A stretch of DNA of 59,053 bases. Source: an uncultured Prevotellaceae bacterium (GTDB taxonomy: Bacteria; Bacteroidota; Bacteroidia; Bacteroidales; Bacteroidaceae). How positions within the stretch are numbered: position 1 is the stretch's first letter; the number at the start of each line of letters is the position of its first letter. The stretch lies in contig ONSH01000012.1 of assembly GCA_900320435.1 (NCBI GenBank), positions 1 to 59,053 on the forward strand. Direction: 5' to 3'. The position numbers were made by a program, and so were the translations under genes. A model generated the notes under the pieces. It was not told the DNA's origin. It did no database searches and saw nothing but the letters and a program-made list of their open reading frames with translations. Positions 43,291-51,911 of the stretch are shown one piece after another.

Positions 43291-44271
43291 ATGAAAACAC
43301 TCCGTCTGAAGGCTGCACTCCTGCTGCTCTTCACCCTCTGCGCCGCCATCGCGTCAGCACAGCGCCAGGTGCGCACCGTGCCCCTCGAAGAGATCCGTCT
43401 GAGCGACCCCTGCATCCTGGCCGACAGCGCCACCCAAATGTACTACATGACCGGCACGGGCGGACTGCTGTGGAAGAGCCCCGACCTGAAGATGTGGACC
43501 GGACCCTACAACGTGGTCGAGATCGACACCGCCTCGTGGATGGGCCCCCGCCCGATGATATGGGCCGCAGAGCTGCATCACTACAAGGGCAAATACTACT
43601 ACTTCGCCACCTTCACCAACCGCGACATGTTCATCGGCACGGTGAGGGGCAACCGCATCGAGCGGCGCGCCTGCCACGTGCTCGTGAGCGACCGCCCAGA
43701 CGGCCCCTATGTGCCCATGCAGGACAAGACCTATCTGCCGGCCGACGCCCCCACCCTCGACGGCACGCTGTGGGTGGACCTCGACGGCAAGCCCTATATG
43801 GTCTATTGCGGCGAGTGGCTGAAAAACTGGAACGGCACCATAGAGAAGATCGAGCTGAAGCCCGACCTGAGCGGCAGCGTGGGCGAAGGCAAGGTGCTCT
43901 TCCGCGCCAGCGACAGCCCCTGGAGCCGCGAGAGGGAAGACGGCGTGGAGACCTTCAACAAGGTGACCGACGGCCCCTGGCTCTTCCGCACGGCGACCGG
44001 ACGGCTGGGCATGCTCTGGACCAGCTGGGTCTATAAGGACTACACACAGGGCGTGGCCTACTCGGAGAGCGGCACGCTCGACGGCCCCTGGGTGCAGGAG
44101 AAAGAGCCCGTCACCCCGCCGAACTACGGCCACAGCATGCTCTTCCGCACCTTCGAGGGACAATGGAAAATGTCCGTCCACAGCCACAAGAGCGTGAACG
44201 GACATTATGTGAGAATTCCCTGTCTCTTCGACGTCGACTTGTCAGGAGACCGGCTGGTGGTTAAAAACTAA
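43291..44271 (+). CDS. Glycoside hydrolase family 43-like secreted protein
   Basis: The 326-residue protein has a signal peptide ending near ASAQ and a five-bladed propeller-like body: IRLSDPCILADSATQMYYMTGT with the likely base Asp, WAAELHHYKGKYYYFATFT, LDGTLWVDLDGKPYMVYCGEW, VTDGPWLFRT and MLWTSWVYKDYTQGVAYSESGTLDGPW. These are GH43-type segments, for arabinan/xylan-type glycans. At the usual proton-donor motif (EGP) the sequence reads TDGP, so that Glu is Asp here. Secreted, likely periplasmic. Confidence 0.82.
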   Translation: MKTLRLKAALLLLFTLCAAIASAQRQVRTVPLEEIRLSDPCILADSATQMYYMTGTGGLLWKSPDLKMWTGPYNVVEIDTASWMGPRPMIWAAELHHYKGKYYYFATFTNRDMFIGTVRGNRIERRACHVLVSDRPDGPYVPMQDKTYLPADAPTLDGTLWVDLDGKPYMVYCGEWLKNWNGTIEKIELKPDLSGSVGEGKVLFRASDSPWSREREDGVETFNKVTDGPWLFRTATGRLGMLWTSWVYKDYTQGVAYSESGTLDGPWVQEKEPVTPPNYGHSMLFRTFEGQWKMSVHSHKSVNGHYVRIPCLFDVDLSGDRLVVKN

Positions 44272-44274
44272 GAA

Positions 44275-45165
44275 CTACTTGACGATCTCGAGCAGTTCCA
44301 CGGTGAAGATCAGCGCTGAGAAGGGCGGAATCTTCTGATTCTGCTCGCGGTCGCCGTAGGCCAGCTGCTGGGGGATGTAGAGCTCCCACTTGCTGCCGAC
44401 GGGCATCAGCGTGAGCGCCTCGGTCCAACCCTTGATCACCTGGCTGACGCCGAAGGTGGCGGGTTCGCCGCGCTTGTAGCTGCTGTCGAACACCGTGCCG
44501 TCGATGAGACGACCCTCGTAGTTGACCTTAACGCGATCGGCGGCCGTCGGCTTATCGCCGGTGCCAGCCGTGAGCACCTTATACTGAAGGCCGCTCGCGG
44601 TGACGACGACGCTGTCCTTCTTGGCGTTGGCAGCCAGGAAGTCCTCGCCGGCCCGACGGTTGGCGCCGTACTTCTGCTCCATCATGACGCCGCGCCAATA
44701 CTTAAACTGCTTGTCGATGGCCTGCATGGCGCTGTCCTGAGAGATGGGCAGAGCCTCACCGCGCAGAGCGTCGGAGAAGCCGCGCACGAAATCCTCATCG
44801 GAGAGCACCTTGACGGAATCGCTGAGCTGGCGCGAGAAATTGGGCAGGATGCGGTTCTCCACGTCCTGACGAATCTCCGTGCCGACGATGCGGGCCTGGA
44901 AGGCCTTGTCCTCGGGCGTGAGCTCCTTCACGGCAAAGCCCTCGATGAACTGCGCCATATAGGTGGTGTCCACACCCTTCTGCTGCACGAGATAGGGCTT
45001 GAGGCCCTGAGTGTTGATATAGCCCAGGAGATAGGCAAACGTGCGGCCGTCGATGGTGTCCACCTTAACGGCTTCGGCCTTCTTAGAGGACTTCTTGGAT
45101 TTTTTTGCGCCCTGTGCGCCGACGCAAAGCAGCGCACAGAGGGCAAAGAGCAATATCTTCTTCAT
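44275..45165 (-). CDS. FKBP-type peptidyl-prolyl isomerase (secreted, third of three)
   Basis: The 296-residue protein has a signal peptide (LLCVGAQG), a Lys-rich stretch, an N-terminal helical dimer-type domain (about 35-185) and a C-terminal FKBP domain (VKVNYEGRLIDGTVFDSSYKRGEPATFGVSQVIKGWTEAL, PQQLAYGD). It acts as a periplasmic folding helper. It is the last of three FKBP genes read leftward and ends 3 nt from the convergent GH43-like gene. Confidence 0.9.
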   Translation of the reverse strand: MKKILLFALCALLCVGAQGAKKSKKSSKKAEAVKVDTIDGRTFAYLLGYINTQGLKPYLVQQKGVDTTYMAQFIEGFAVKELTPEDKAFQARIVGTEIRQDVENRILPNFSRQLSDSVKVLSDEDFVRGFSDALRGEALPISQDSAMQAIDKQFKYWRGVMMEQKYGANRRAGEDFLAANAKKDSVVVTASGLQYKVLTAGTGDKPTAADRVKVNYEGRLIDGTVFDSSYKRGEPATFGVSQVIKGWTEALTLMPVGSKWELYIPQQLAYGDREQNQKIPPFSALIFTVELLEIVK

Positions 45166-45168
45166 CGC

Positions 45169-46038
45169 TTACTTCTCAATGCTCAGGAGTTCGATGGTAA
45201 AGACGAGGGCAGAGAAAGGCTTGATGGTGCCCATGTCACGAGAGCCGTAGCCCTGCTCCTGGGGGATATACACCGTCCACTTGCTGCCCACAGGCATAGA
45301 GGTCAGAGCCTTGCCCCAACCGGGAATCACCTGAGTGGGACGGATGGTGAGGGGCTCGTTGCGCTTGTAGCTGCTGTCGAAGGCGGTGCCGTCGATGAGC
45401 TTGCCCTCGTAGTGCACCTTCACCAGGTTGCTGTCGGCGGGCACAGCGCCTTTGCCTTCAGTCTCCACGGTGTAGAAGATGCCGTCACCCAGAGAGAGGA
45501 TGCCGTCCTTCTTGGCCGTAGCGGCCATGAAGTCGATGTTCTGCTGCTTCCACTCGGCGTACTCCTTCTCAATCTGGCGTGCGCGGAAAGACTGCAGCTT
45601 GGTCATGAAGGTGCTGTCGGCCTCCTCGACGGTCATCAGGGCGCCCTTCTCCGTGGTACCGGCAATGAAACCGGCCATGAAGTTGTCCAGGCTGACGGTG
45701 CTGACGCTGTCCTCACCGAAGAGCTGGTAGTTGAGGTTCTTGATGATCTGGCCGGAGATCTGCTGGCCGATCTGCACGCCGGCATAGTAGGCCTTCGTCT
45801 TGGGCGAATCGTCGGCCTGGGCGCCTTCCAGCAGACCCTTGATAAACTCGTCGATGTAGGTGGTGTCCATACCTACCTGCTCCACGAGGTAACGCTTCAG
45901 ACCCTGTGTCTGAGCCAGGCCGGCGGCGTAGCTCAGCGTGTCCAACTCCTCCTTCAAATCGGCCTTGGGAGCCTTGTTGAAACAGGAACTCAATGTGGCA
46001 GCCACTGCAATGACTGCAAGAATTGCAAACTTCTTCAT
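45169..46038 (-). CDS. FKBP-type peptidyl-prolyl isomerase lipoprotein (second of three)
   Basis: The 289-residue protein has a lipobox (ATLSSC, Cys19), an N-terminal FKBP_N-type helical region (LDTLSYAAGLAQTQGLKRYLVEQ) and a C-terminal FKBP domain (VKVHYEGKLIDGTAFDSSYKRNEPLTI, VIPGWGKALTSMPVGSKWTVYIPQEQGYG). It is related to its neighbour (LKRYLVEQVGMDTTYIDEFIKG against LKPYLVQQKGVDTTYMAQFIEG), so the two arose by duplication. Confidence 0.92.
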   Translation of the reverse strand: MKKFAILAVIAVAATLSSCFNKAPKADLKEELDTLSYAAGLAQTQGLKRYLVEQVGMDTTYIDEFIKGLLEGAQADDSPKTKAYYAGVQIGQQISGQIIKNLNYQLFGEDSVSTVSLDNFMAGFIAGTTEKGALMTVEEADSTFMTKLQSFRARQIEKEYAEWKQQNIDFMAATAKKDGILSLGDGIFYTVETEGKGAVPADSNLVKVHYEGKLIDGTAFDSSYKRNEPLTIRPTQVIPGWGKALTSMPVGSKWTVYIPQEQGYGSRDMGTIKPFSALVFTIELLSIEK

Positions 46039-46049
46039 AATTGTGTATT

Positions 46050-46634
46050 TTATAAAACCTTAATCAATTCAACATCAAACACCAGAGTGGCGTAGGGAGG
46101 AATGCTCACACCGGCACCGCCTTCGCCGTAGGCCAGCATATAAGGGATGGTGAAGCGGAACTTGGCGCCCTCCTTCATCAGCTGCACGCCCTCGGTCCAT
46201 CCGGCAATCACCTGATTCAGTCCGAAGTCGGCGGGCTCGCCGCGCTGATAGCTGCTGTCGAAGACCGTGCCGTCGATGAGACGACCCTCGTAGTGGCAGC
46301 GCACCGTGTCCGTAGCCTTGGGCGAACGGCCCGTGCCCTCCTGGAGCACCTCATACTGCAGACCGCTCTTCGTGGTGGTGACACCGGCCTTCTTGCCGTT
46401 CTCGGCCAGGAAAGCCTTGCCCTCCTCCTTGGCCTTGCCGGCCTGAGCCTCCTGCTGGCGGGAGAAATAGTCGTTGAGCATCACCTGAGCCTCGCGCGCC
46501 GTCATCTCCGTGGGACGACCCTCCATCACCTCCGTGATGCTGCGCGAAAACTCTTCGATGGAAAAGCCTTCGATGTTCATACTTTTGAGCTGCTGACCGA
46601 TGCCCAAACCCAGCGCATAACTGATTTTCTTCAT
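46050..46634 (-). CDS. FKBP-type peptidyl-prolyl isomerase (cytoplasmic, first of three)
   Basis: The 194-residue protein has no signal peptide: MKKISYALGLGIGQQLKSMNIEGF leads into the FKBP_N helix region and a C-terminal FKBP domain (VRCHYEGRLIDGTVFDSSYQRGEPADFGLNQVIAGWTEGV, PYMLAYGEGGAG). It is the first gene after the TACCTTTG promoter, so one operon yields a cytoplasmic, a lipid-anchored and a secreted FKBP. Confidence 0.92.
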   Translation of the reverse strand: MKKISYALGLGIGQQLKSMNIEGFSIEEFSRSITEVMEGRPTEMTAREAQVMLNDYFSRQQEAQAGKAKEEGKAFLAENGKKAGVTTTKSGLQYEVLQEGTGRSPKATDTVRCHYEGRLIDGTVFDSSYQRGEPADFGLNQVIAGWTEGVQLMKEGAKFRFTIPYMLAYGEGGAGVSIPPYATLVFDVELIKVL

Positions 46635-46666
46635 ATTTTTCTACTCATTTTGATAATTTTCGGGGG

Positions 46667-46674
46667 CAAAGGTA
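46667..46674 (-). promoter_or_regulatory. Promoter -7 box of the FKBP operon
   Basis: TACCTTTG read leftward, 33 nt before the first FKBP gene. Confidence 0.6.
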
Positions 46675-46682
46675 CGGCTTTT

Positions 46683-46715
46683 TTTGTAAATAAAACTGAT
46701 TTTTTGTTATTTTTG
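46683..46715 (+). promoter_or_regulatory. Promoter of the nucleoside kinase gene
   Basis: TTTG (46683-46686), 21 nt, TATTTTTG (46708-46715), 28 nt before ATG 46743. Confidence 0.55.
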
Positions 46716-46742
46716 CATTTAGAAAACAATCATTAAACGAAT

Positions 46743-47738
46743 ATGACGAAGACTGAGCAGCACAAGAGACGCTGTAAAGAAGAGCAGACCCGCTGGCAGA
46801 ACGTGCTGGGTATCCAGACGGTGGAAGACCTGAATCAGGCCATCACGGAAGGACGGGCCACCGAGATCATCAACGTGAGCGAGGCGTTTCAGGACAAGAA
46901 ACTGTGCGAAATCGCCGATGCCATCGTGGCAAAAAGAGCCCGACTGGTGTTGCTTGCCGGTCCCTCCAGCAGCGGCAAGACCACCACGTGCAAGCGCCTG
47001 TCCATCACACTGACGGCCTGCGGCCTGCGCACCCACACCGTCTCCACCGACGACTTCTTCGTGAATCGCGAAGACACGCCGCGCGATGAAAACGGAGAAT
47101 ACGACTTCGAGTCGCTGGCGTGTGTGGACACCAAGCTGTTCGGACAGACGATGGCCGACCTGCTGGCGGGCAAGGAGGTGCGACTGCCGCGCTACAACTT
47201 CGTGGACGGCAAACGCGAATGGCGCGAGAAGACCATGCAGATCGCCCACACCGACGTGCTGCTCATCGAAGGCACGCACGCTCTGAACCCGCTGCTCTCC
47301 AAGCAGGTGGAGGAGAAATACAAATACCGCATCTACGTATCGCCCGTCACCACCATCTCCCTCGACGGCGTCAACTACCTCTCCACGGGCGACCTGCGCC
47401 TGATGCGCCGCCTCATCCGCGACTCGAAATTCCGCGGACAGACAGCCTCGGAGATTATCCACCGCTTCCCCAGCGTCAGACGGGGAGAAGAGAAGTGGAT
47501 CCTGCCCTTCCGCGAAGAGGCGGACACCTTCTTCAACTCATCGCTGCTCTACGAAATCTCCGTCATCCGCACGCAGGCCCTGCCGCTGCTCGAAGCCGTG
47601 AAGCCGGACGAAGAGGAATTCGGGGAAGCCAACCGACTGAAAACCATCATGCAACGCTTCCTGCGCCTGCCCGGAAAACAGGTGCCCATGGTGTCGCTGC
47701 TCAGGGAGTTTGCCGGAGGCAGCACCTTCGACTATTGA
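46743..47738 (+). CDS. Nucleoside (uridine-type) kinase, kinase domain only
   Basis: The 331-residue protein has Walker A GPSSSGKTT (73-81), STDDFFVNREDTP, DFESLACVD, LPRYNFVDGKREW and LLIEGTHALNP, as in the uridine-kinase-like proteins of Bacteroidales. In these the kinase normally follows about 200 residues of TGS and threonyl-tRNA-synthetase-like domains; here only a short remnant (RRCKEEQTRWQNVLGIQTVEDLN) precedes it, yet a proper promoter lies just upstream. Its stop overlaps the convergent ispG stop by 7 nt. Confidence 0.85.
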   Translation: MTKTEQHKRRCKEEQTRWQNVLGIQTVEDLNQAITEGRATEIINVSEAFQDKKLCEIADAIVAKRARLVLLAGPSSSGKTTTCKRLSITLTACGLRTHTVSTDDFFVNREDTPRDENGEYDFESLACVDTKLFGQTMADLLAGKEVRLPRYNFVDGKREWREKTMQIAHTDVLLIEGTHALNPLLSKQVEEKYKYRIYVSPVTTISLDGVNYLSTGDLRLMRRLIRDSKFRGQTASEIIHRFPSVRRGEEKWILPFREEADTFFNSSLLYEISVIRTQALPLLEAVKPDEEEFGEANRLKTIMQRFLRLPGKQVPMVSLLREFAGGSTFDY

Positions 47739-49171
47739 CGCAGGTCTTCTTCGATGAAGGCCATCAGGCGCTCCACGGCCTCCGCCTCGGGAATGTTTTT
47801 CTCCACGCATTCCTTCCCCTTGTACAGGGAGATTTTCCCGCGTGCAGCACCGACATAACCGTAGTCGGCGTCGGCCATCTCACCCGGGCCGTTGACGATG
47901 CAGCCCATGATGCCGATCTTGAGGAACACGCGCTGTCCGTTGCGGTCAACAAAGGGATGATCCGACTGTTCGCGCTGCGTCACGGCAGCCTTGATGCGGG
48001 CAATGGTGTCCTGAAGCGCGTAAAGCGTGCGGCCGCAACCGGGACAGGAGATGTATTCCGTCTTCACAAACTTCACCCGGGCGGCCTGCAGGATGCTGTC
48101 GGCCAAAGCCTCCGTATAAGCCTCAAATCCCGGACACTCTATCCGCAGACGGGACGCCTTGCGGTCGATGAAGAGCGCACCGACGGCCATAGAGGCCTTC
48201 AGCTGCAGGTCTTCCAAAGAATCGGCCGTCAGACGCAAAGTGACTGTGTCATCGGCGATGGCGGCTTCCGCCTGATGCCTGAGACGGGCGCATTCGTCCA
48301 CCAAATCCACCAGACGACGGGCCACGGGGATCTCGTTTTCGGGCGCCTCGGAGAGCGACACGCGGATGGTGTCGCCGATGCCTTCCGTGAGCAAAGCGCC
48401 GATACCCACGGCACTTTTGACGCGTCCGTCTTCTCCCTCTCCGGCCTCCGTCACCCCTAGATGCAACGGGAAATCCATGCCTTCACGCTCCATGGCCTGC
48501 ACCAGCAGGCGCACGCTCTGCACCATCACCACCGTGTTGGAGGCCTTGATGCTGACCACCACATCCATGAAGCGGTGCTTCTCGCAGATGCGAAGGAACT
48601 CCATGCATGATTCAACGATGCCCTCGGGGCTGTCGCCATAGCGCGACATGATGCGATCGGACAGGCTGCCGTGGTTGACGCCGATACGCAACGCCGTCCC
48701 GTGCTCCCGGCATATCTGCAGGAAAGGCAGCAGGCGCTCCTCGATGCGACGCAGCTCGGCGGCATACTCCTCATCGGTGTAGTCCAAATGCTTAAACTGG
48801 CGTGCAGCGTCCACGTAGTTGCCGGGATTGATGCGCACCTTTTCGCAATGGAGCGCCGCCACGTCGGCCACATTGGGATTGAAATGCACATCAGCCACCA
48901 AGGGCACGGAGCAACCGGCCCGACGTACGCCTTCCCGGATGAGACGCATGTTCTCCGCCTCACGGGTGCCCTGAGTGGTCAGACGGACAAGCTCACCTCC
49001 GGCCCGGGCGATGCGCAGCACCTGCGCCACACTGCCCTCGGTGTCCATCGTGGAGGTGGTACACATCGACTGCACCCGAACCGGATTGTCTCCGCCGATG
49101 GCCACACCGCCCACCAGGACGGCGTGAGAACGACGCCGCGTGAGGACGCCGGATGGAGCACTCTGCGTCAT
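47732..49171 (-). CDS. ispG: 4-hydroxy-3-methylbut-2-enyl-diphosphate synthase, shortened insert
   Basis: The 479-residue protein makes HMBPP in the MEP isoprenoid pathway. The N-terminal TIM barrel is intact (GDNPVRVQSMCTTST, LVADVHFNPNVADVA, KVRINPGNYVD, LHLGVTEAGEGEDG, GDTIRVSLS), as is the C-terminal Fe-S domain (EYISCPGCGRTLY, IGIMGCIVNGPGEMADADYGYVG). Bacteroidetes IspG, as I know it, has a large insert between them (total about 600 residues). Here only its second part remains (VTLRLTADSLEDLQLKASMAVGALFIDRK). It follows purE by 2 nt in the cobW-purE-ispG operon. Confidence 0.92.
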   Translation of the reverse strand: MTQSAPSGVLTRRRSHAVLVGGVAIGGDNPVRVQSMCTTSTMDTEGSVAQVLRIARAGGELVRLTTQGTREAENMRLIREGVRRAGCSVPLVADVHFNPNVADVAALHCEKVRINPGNYVDAARQFKHLDYTDEEYAAELRRIEERLLPFLQICREHGTALRIGVNHGSLSDRIMSRYGDSPEGIVESCMEFLRICEKHRFMDVVVSIKASNTVVMVQSVRLLVQAMEREGMDFPLHLGVTEAGEGEDGRVKSAVGIGALLTEGIGDTIRVSLSEAPENEIPVARRLVDLVDECARLRHQAEAAIADDTVTLRLTADSLEDLQLKASMAVGALFIDRKASRLRIECPGFEAYTEALADSILQAARVKFVKTEYISCPGCGRTLYALQDTIARIKAAVTQREQSDHPFVDRNGQRVFLKIGIMGCIVNGPGEMADADYGYVGAARGKISLYKGKECVEKNIPEAEAVERLMAFIEEDLRQ

Positions 49172-49173
49172 GG

Positions 49174-49680
49174 TCAGTTCACCTTGTTTTTATATTTCAC
49201 CTCGGAAAGCTCCTGGTTGGCCTTCACAATCTTCACCTTAAGTCCTGTCTTATAGGTCTTCAATTTGGCCGACAGAGCCTCATCCGAAAGAGCCAGCATC
49301 TCGGCGGCAAGAATGGCCGCATTCTGCGCTCCGTTCACCCCGACTGTGGCCACGGGAATGCCGGGAGGCATCTGAATGATGGAGAGCATGGCGTCCAAGC
49401 CGTCAAGCATACCCTTAATGGGCACGCCGATCACGGGCACGGTGGTGCTCGCAGCAATGACTCCGGGAAGCGCTGCCGCCATACCGGCGCCGGCGATGAT
49501 GACTTTCAGACCGCGATTTTCAGCTCCTTTGGCAAAAGCCTCCACTTCATCGGGCGTGCGGTGCGCCGAGAGGGCGTTCATCTCGAAGGGAATGTCCATT
49601 TCATCGAGAAATTTTGCAGCTTTCTCCATGACGGGCAGATCGCTTGTGCTGCCCATGATAATACTGACTTTGGCGTTCAT
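49174..49680 (-). CDS. purE: N5-carboxyaminoimidazole ribonucleotide mutase
   Basis: The 168-residue protein is class I PurE: VSIIMGSTSDLPVMEKAA, NALSAHRTPDEV, IAGAGMAAALPGVIAA and GVPIKG, PPGIPVATVGVNGAQNAAILAAE. It moves the carboxyl group to give CAIR in purine synthesis. It lies between a CobW-type GTPase and ispG, all read leftward. Confidence 0.95.
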   Translation of the reverse strand: MNAKVSIIMGSTSDLPVMEKAAKFLDEMDIPFEMNALSAHRTPDEVEAFAKGAENRGLKVIIAGAGMAAALPGVIAASTTVPVIGVPIKGMLDGLDAMLSIIQMPPGIPVATVGVNGAQNAAILAAEMLALSDEALSAKLKTYKTGLKVKIVKANQELSEVKYKNKVN

Positions 49681-49710
49681 TGTTTATGGCTGTTAAAAAT
49701 GTGTAACTGT

Positions 49711-50979
49711 TTATTCCTCCACCAAACACTGATCCAGCAGCGTCGTGATGGCCTCCTTGTCCAGATTCTGGCCGATAAAGACAAGCTTCTGCATGCGGTC
49801 GCCGTAGTATTCATCCCAGTCGCGCCGCAAATCCGGCTGACGCGCCATCAAGGCCTCCAACTCGTCTTCGGGCATGGTGGCATACCACAATCCGGCATTC
49901 TTCAACTGCACCTGACGACCGGCCTGCTCAAAAAGATAGCAGGTGTCGCGCTCCGACTTGAAATAGCAGATGCCCTTGCAGCGGATGATGCTCTTGGGCC
50001 ACAGGCGAGCCACAAAGTGGTCGAAACGCCCTAAATCCATCGGAGCACGACGCTGCCAGACAAAAGTGCCGATGCCGTATTCCTCCACCTCACCCTCTCC
50101 GTGGTGATGGTGGTGGTGATGGTGGTGATGGTGTTCGTGTTCATCATCGTCGTCATCATCGTCGTCATCGTCATGATGGTGGTGCTCGTGCTCCTCATGA
50201 TGATGGTGGTCATGATCGTCGTCGTCATCGTCGTCGTCATCTTCCTCATGGCCCTCCAAAGCCTCAATCCACGCTGCAGATGTGGCCACTTTCTCAAAAT
50301 CGAAGAGGCCGGTATGGAGCAAATCGTCGAAATCCACGTCACCATAATCACACTCGACAATACGGGCATGGGGCTGCAGGTGGGTGATGACCGAACGGAT
50401 GCGGCCCAAATCCTCCTTGCTCACCTCGCTGGCCTTGTTCAGAATGATCAGGTTGCAGAACTCAATCTGCTGAATCACCAGATTTTCAATGTCCTCCTCG
50501 TCGATATTCGACTTGAGCAGATCGTTGCCGCCGGCAAATTCGTCCTTCATGCGCAGCGCATCCACTACGGTAGCGATGCAGTCCAACTCGGGCACACCGC
50601 CCTCGGTGTATTGCGGACCCATCGTGGGAATGGAACAAATGGTTTGGGCAATGGGAGCCGGCTCGCAGATGCCGCTGGCCTCAATCACAATGTAATCAAA
50701 CTTACCCGTGGAGACGATGTCGTGAAGCTGCTCCACCAGGTCCATCTTCAGGGTACAGCAGATACAGCCGTTCTGCAGCGGCACCAAAGAGTCGTCCGTC
50801 TGATTGACCACGCCGTCTTTCTGGATGAGGGAAGCGTCTATGTTGACTTCACCGATGTCGTTCACGATGACGGCAAAGCGGATGCCGCGCCGGTTGTTGA
50901 GAATACGGTTGAGAAGGGTCGTCTTACCACTGCCGAGATAACCCGTGAGAAGCAATACAGGAACTTTTTTCATTGTCAA
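49711..50979 (-). CDS. CobW/ZNG-type GTPase metallochaperone with His/Asp tract
   Basis: The 422-residue protein has Walker A GYLGSGKT (13-20), the CXCC metal site GCICC (71-75), IEASGICEPAPI and the NK motif ILNKASE (179-185), then a C-terminal CobW_C domain. Between the two domains (244-293) lies a tract made almost only of His, Asp and Glu. CobW-type GTPases hand zinc or cobalt to target enzymes, and such tracts bind metal. No Zur site was identified. A second start (ATG 50973) is possible. Confidence 0.92.
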   Translation of the reverse strand: MTMKKVPVLLLTGYLGSGKTTLLNRILNNRRGIRFAVIVNDIGEVNIDASLIQKDGVVNQTDDSLVPLQNGCICCTLKMDLVEQLHDIVSTGKFDYIVIEASGICEPAPIAQTICSIPTMGPQYTEGGVPELDCIATVVDALRMKDEFAGGNDLLKSNIDEEDIENLVIQQIEFCNLIILNKASEVSKEDLGRIRSVITHLQPHARIVECDYGDVDFDDLLHTGLFDFEKVATSAAWIEALEGHEEDDDDDDDDDHDHHHHEEHEHHHHDDDDDDDDDDEHEHHHHHHHHHHHGEGEVEEYGIGTFVWQRRAPMDLGRFDHFVARLWPKSIIRCKGICYFKSERDTCYLFEQAGRQVQLKNAGLWYATMPEDELEALMARQPDLRRDWDEYYGDRMQKLVFIGQNLDKEAITTLLDQCLVEE

Positions 50980-50997
50980 TGATGCTTAATTCGGCTG

Positions 50998-51005
50998 CAA
51001 AATTA
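50998..51005 (-). promoter_or_regulatory. Promoter -7 box of the cobW-purE-ispG operon
   Basis: TAATTTTG read leftward, 19 nt before the first ATG. Confidence 0.5.
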
Positions 51006-51069
51006 CAAAATTAAAGTGAAAAGGCAAAAGTGAATCCCCCTTTTTGTCGTCCATCTGAAGGAAAAGCAG

Positions 51070-51077
51070 TAAATTTG
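51070..51077 (+). promoter_or_regulatory. Promoter -7 box of cysE
   Basis: TAAATTTG lies 21 nt before ATG 51098 and would exclude the GTG at 51077 as a start. Confidence 0.6.
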
Positions 51078-51097
51078 TGCCCGAATATTGTTATATT

Positions 51098-51871
51098 ATG
51101 GTAGACACTTCCCTAAAATGCCCGTCACTGCCCGCCATTCGCGAATTGGTGGACCTGTGCCGCTCATATTTTTTCCCTGAATTCTACGGCGTGGAAGGCA
51201 TCCCCTGCGACGACACGGAGCGCAAGCTGCAGCGCATTCGCACCTTGCTCCTGATGAATGCCGATGCCGACACCGTGGAGCGCTTCGTGGAGGCCCTGCC
51301 CGAAATCAAGTCACTCCTGAAGGAAGACGCCGAGGCCGCTTACGACGGTGATCCCGCAGCAGAGAGCATCGACGAAGTGGTGCTCTGCTACCCCACCATG
51401 AAGGCCCTCTCCAACTATCGTGTGGCCCATTGCCTCTACCGGCTGGGCGTGCCTCTCGTGCCCCGCGTCATCACGGAGATGGCGCATTCCGAAACGGGCA
51501 TCGACATTCACCCGGGGGCTCAGATCGGCCATCGCTTCACCATCGACCACGGCACGGGCGTCGTCATCGGTGCCACCTGCATCATCGGCAACAACGTGAA
51601 GCTGTATCAGGGCGTCACCCTCGGCGCCAAGAGCTTTCCGCAAGACGAAAACGGCAACCCCATCAAGGGCATTCCCCGCCACCCCATACTGGAAGACGAC
51701 ATCATCGTCTACAGCAACGCCACCGTGCTGGGACGCATCACCATCGGACGCGGCACCATCATCGGCGGTAACATCTGGGTGACGGAAGACACGAAGCCGG
51801 GCGAGAGACTCCTGCAGGCCAAGAAGCGCAAGAGCCACATGATCCGGCCCGAAGACTGGGGAGGTTTGTAA
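51098..51871 (+). CDS. cysE: Serine O-acetyltransferase
   Basis: The 257-residue protein has an N-terminal helical domain and a left-handed beta-helix acetyltransferase domain: YRVAHCLYRLGVPLVPRVI, SETGIDIHPGAQIGHRFTIDHGTGVVIG with the catalytic His/Asp, NVKLYQGVTLGAKSFP and IPRHPILEDDIIVYSNATVLG. It makes O-acetylserine for cysteine synthesis. The start at 51098 (MVDTSLKCPSL) is set by the promoter. Confidence 0.94.
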   Translation: MVDTSLKCPSLPAIRELVDLCRSYFFPEFYGVEGIPCDDTERKLQRIRTLLLMNADADTVERFVEALPEIKSLLKEDAEAAYDGDPAAESIDEVVLCYPTMKALSNYRVAHCLYRLGVPLVPRVITEMAHSETGIDIHPGAQIGHRFTIDHGTGVVIGATCIIGNNVKLYQGVTLGAKSFPQDENGNPIKGIPRHPILEDDIIVYSNATVLGRITIGRGTIIGGNIWVTEDTKPGERLLQAKKRKSHMIRPEDWGGL

Positions 51872-51911
51872 TTACTGTTTTAAATTCGAATTCAAAAAAA
51901 ATAACACTCAT

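Noticed and set aside
50101-50982. Plus-strand frame rich in Val and Met opposite the CobW gene
   Set aside because: It is the complement of the His/Asp codons and has no protein-like features.
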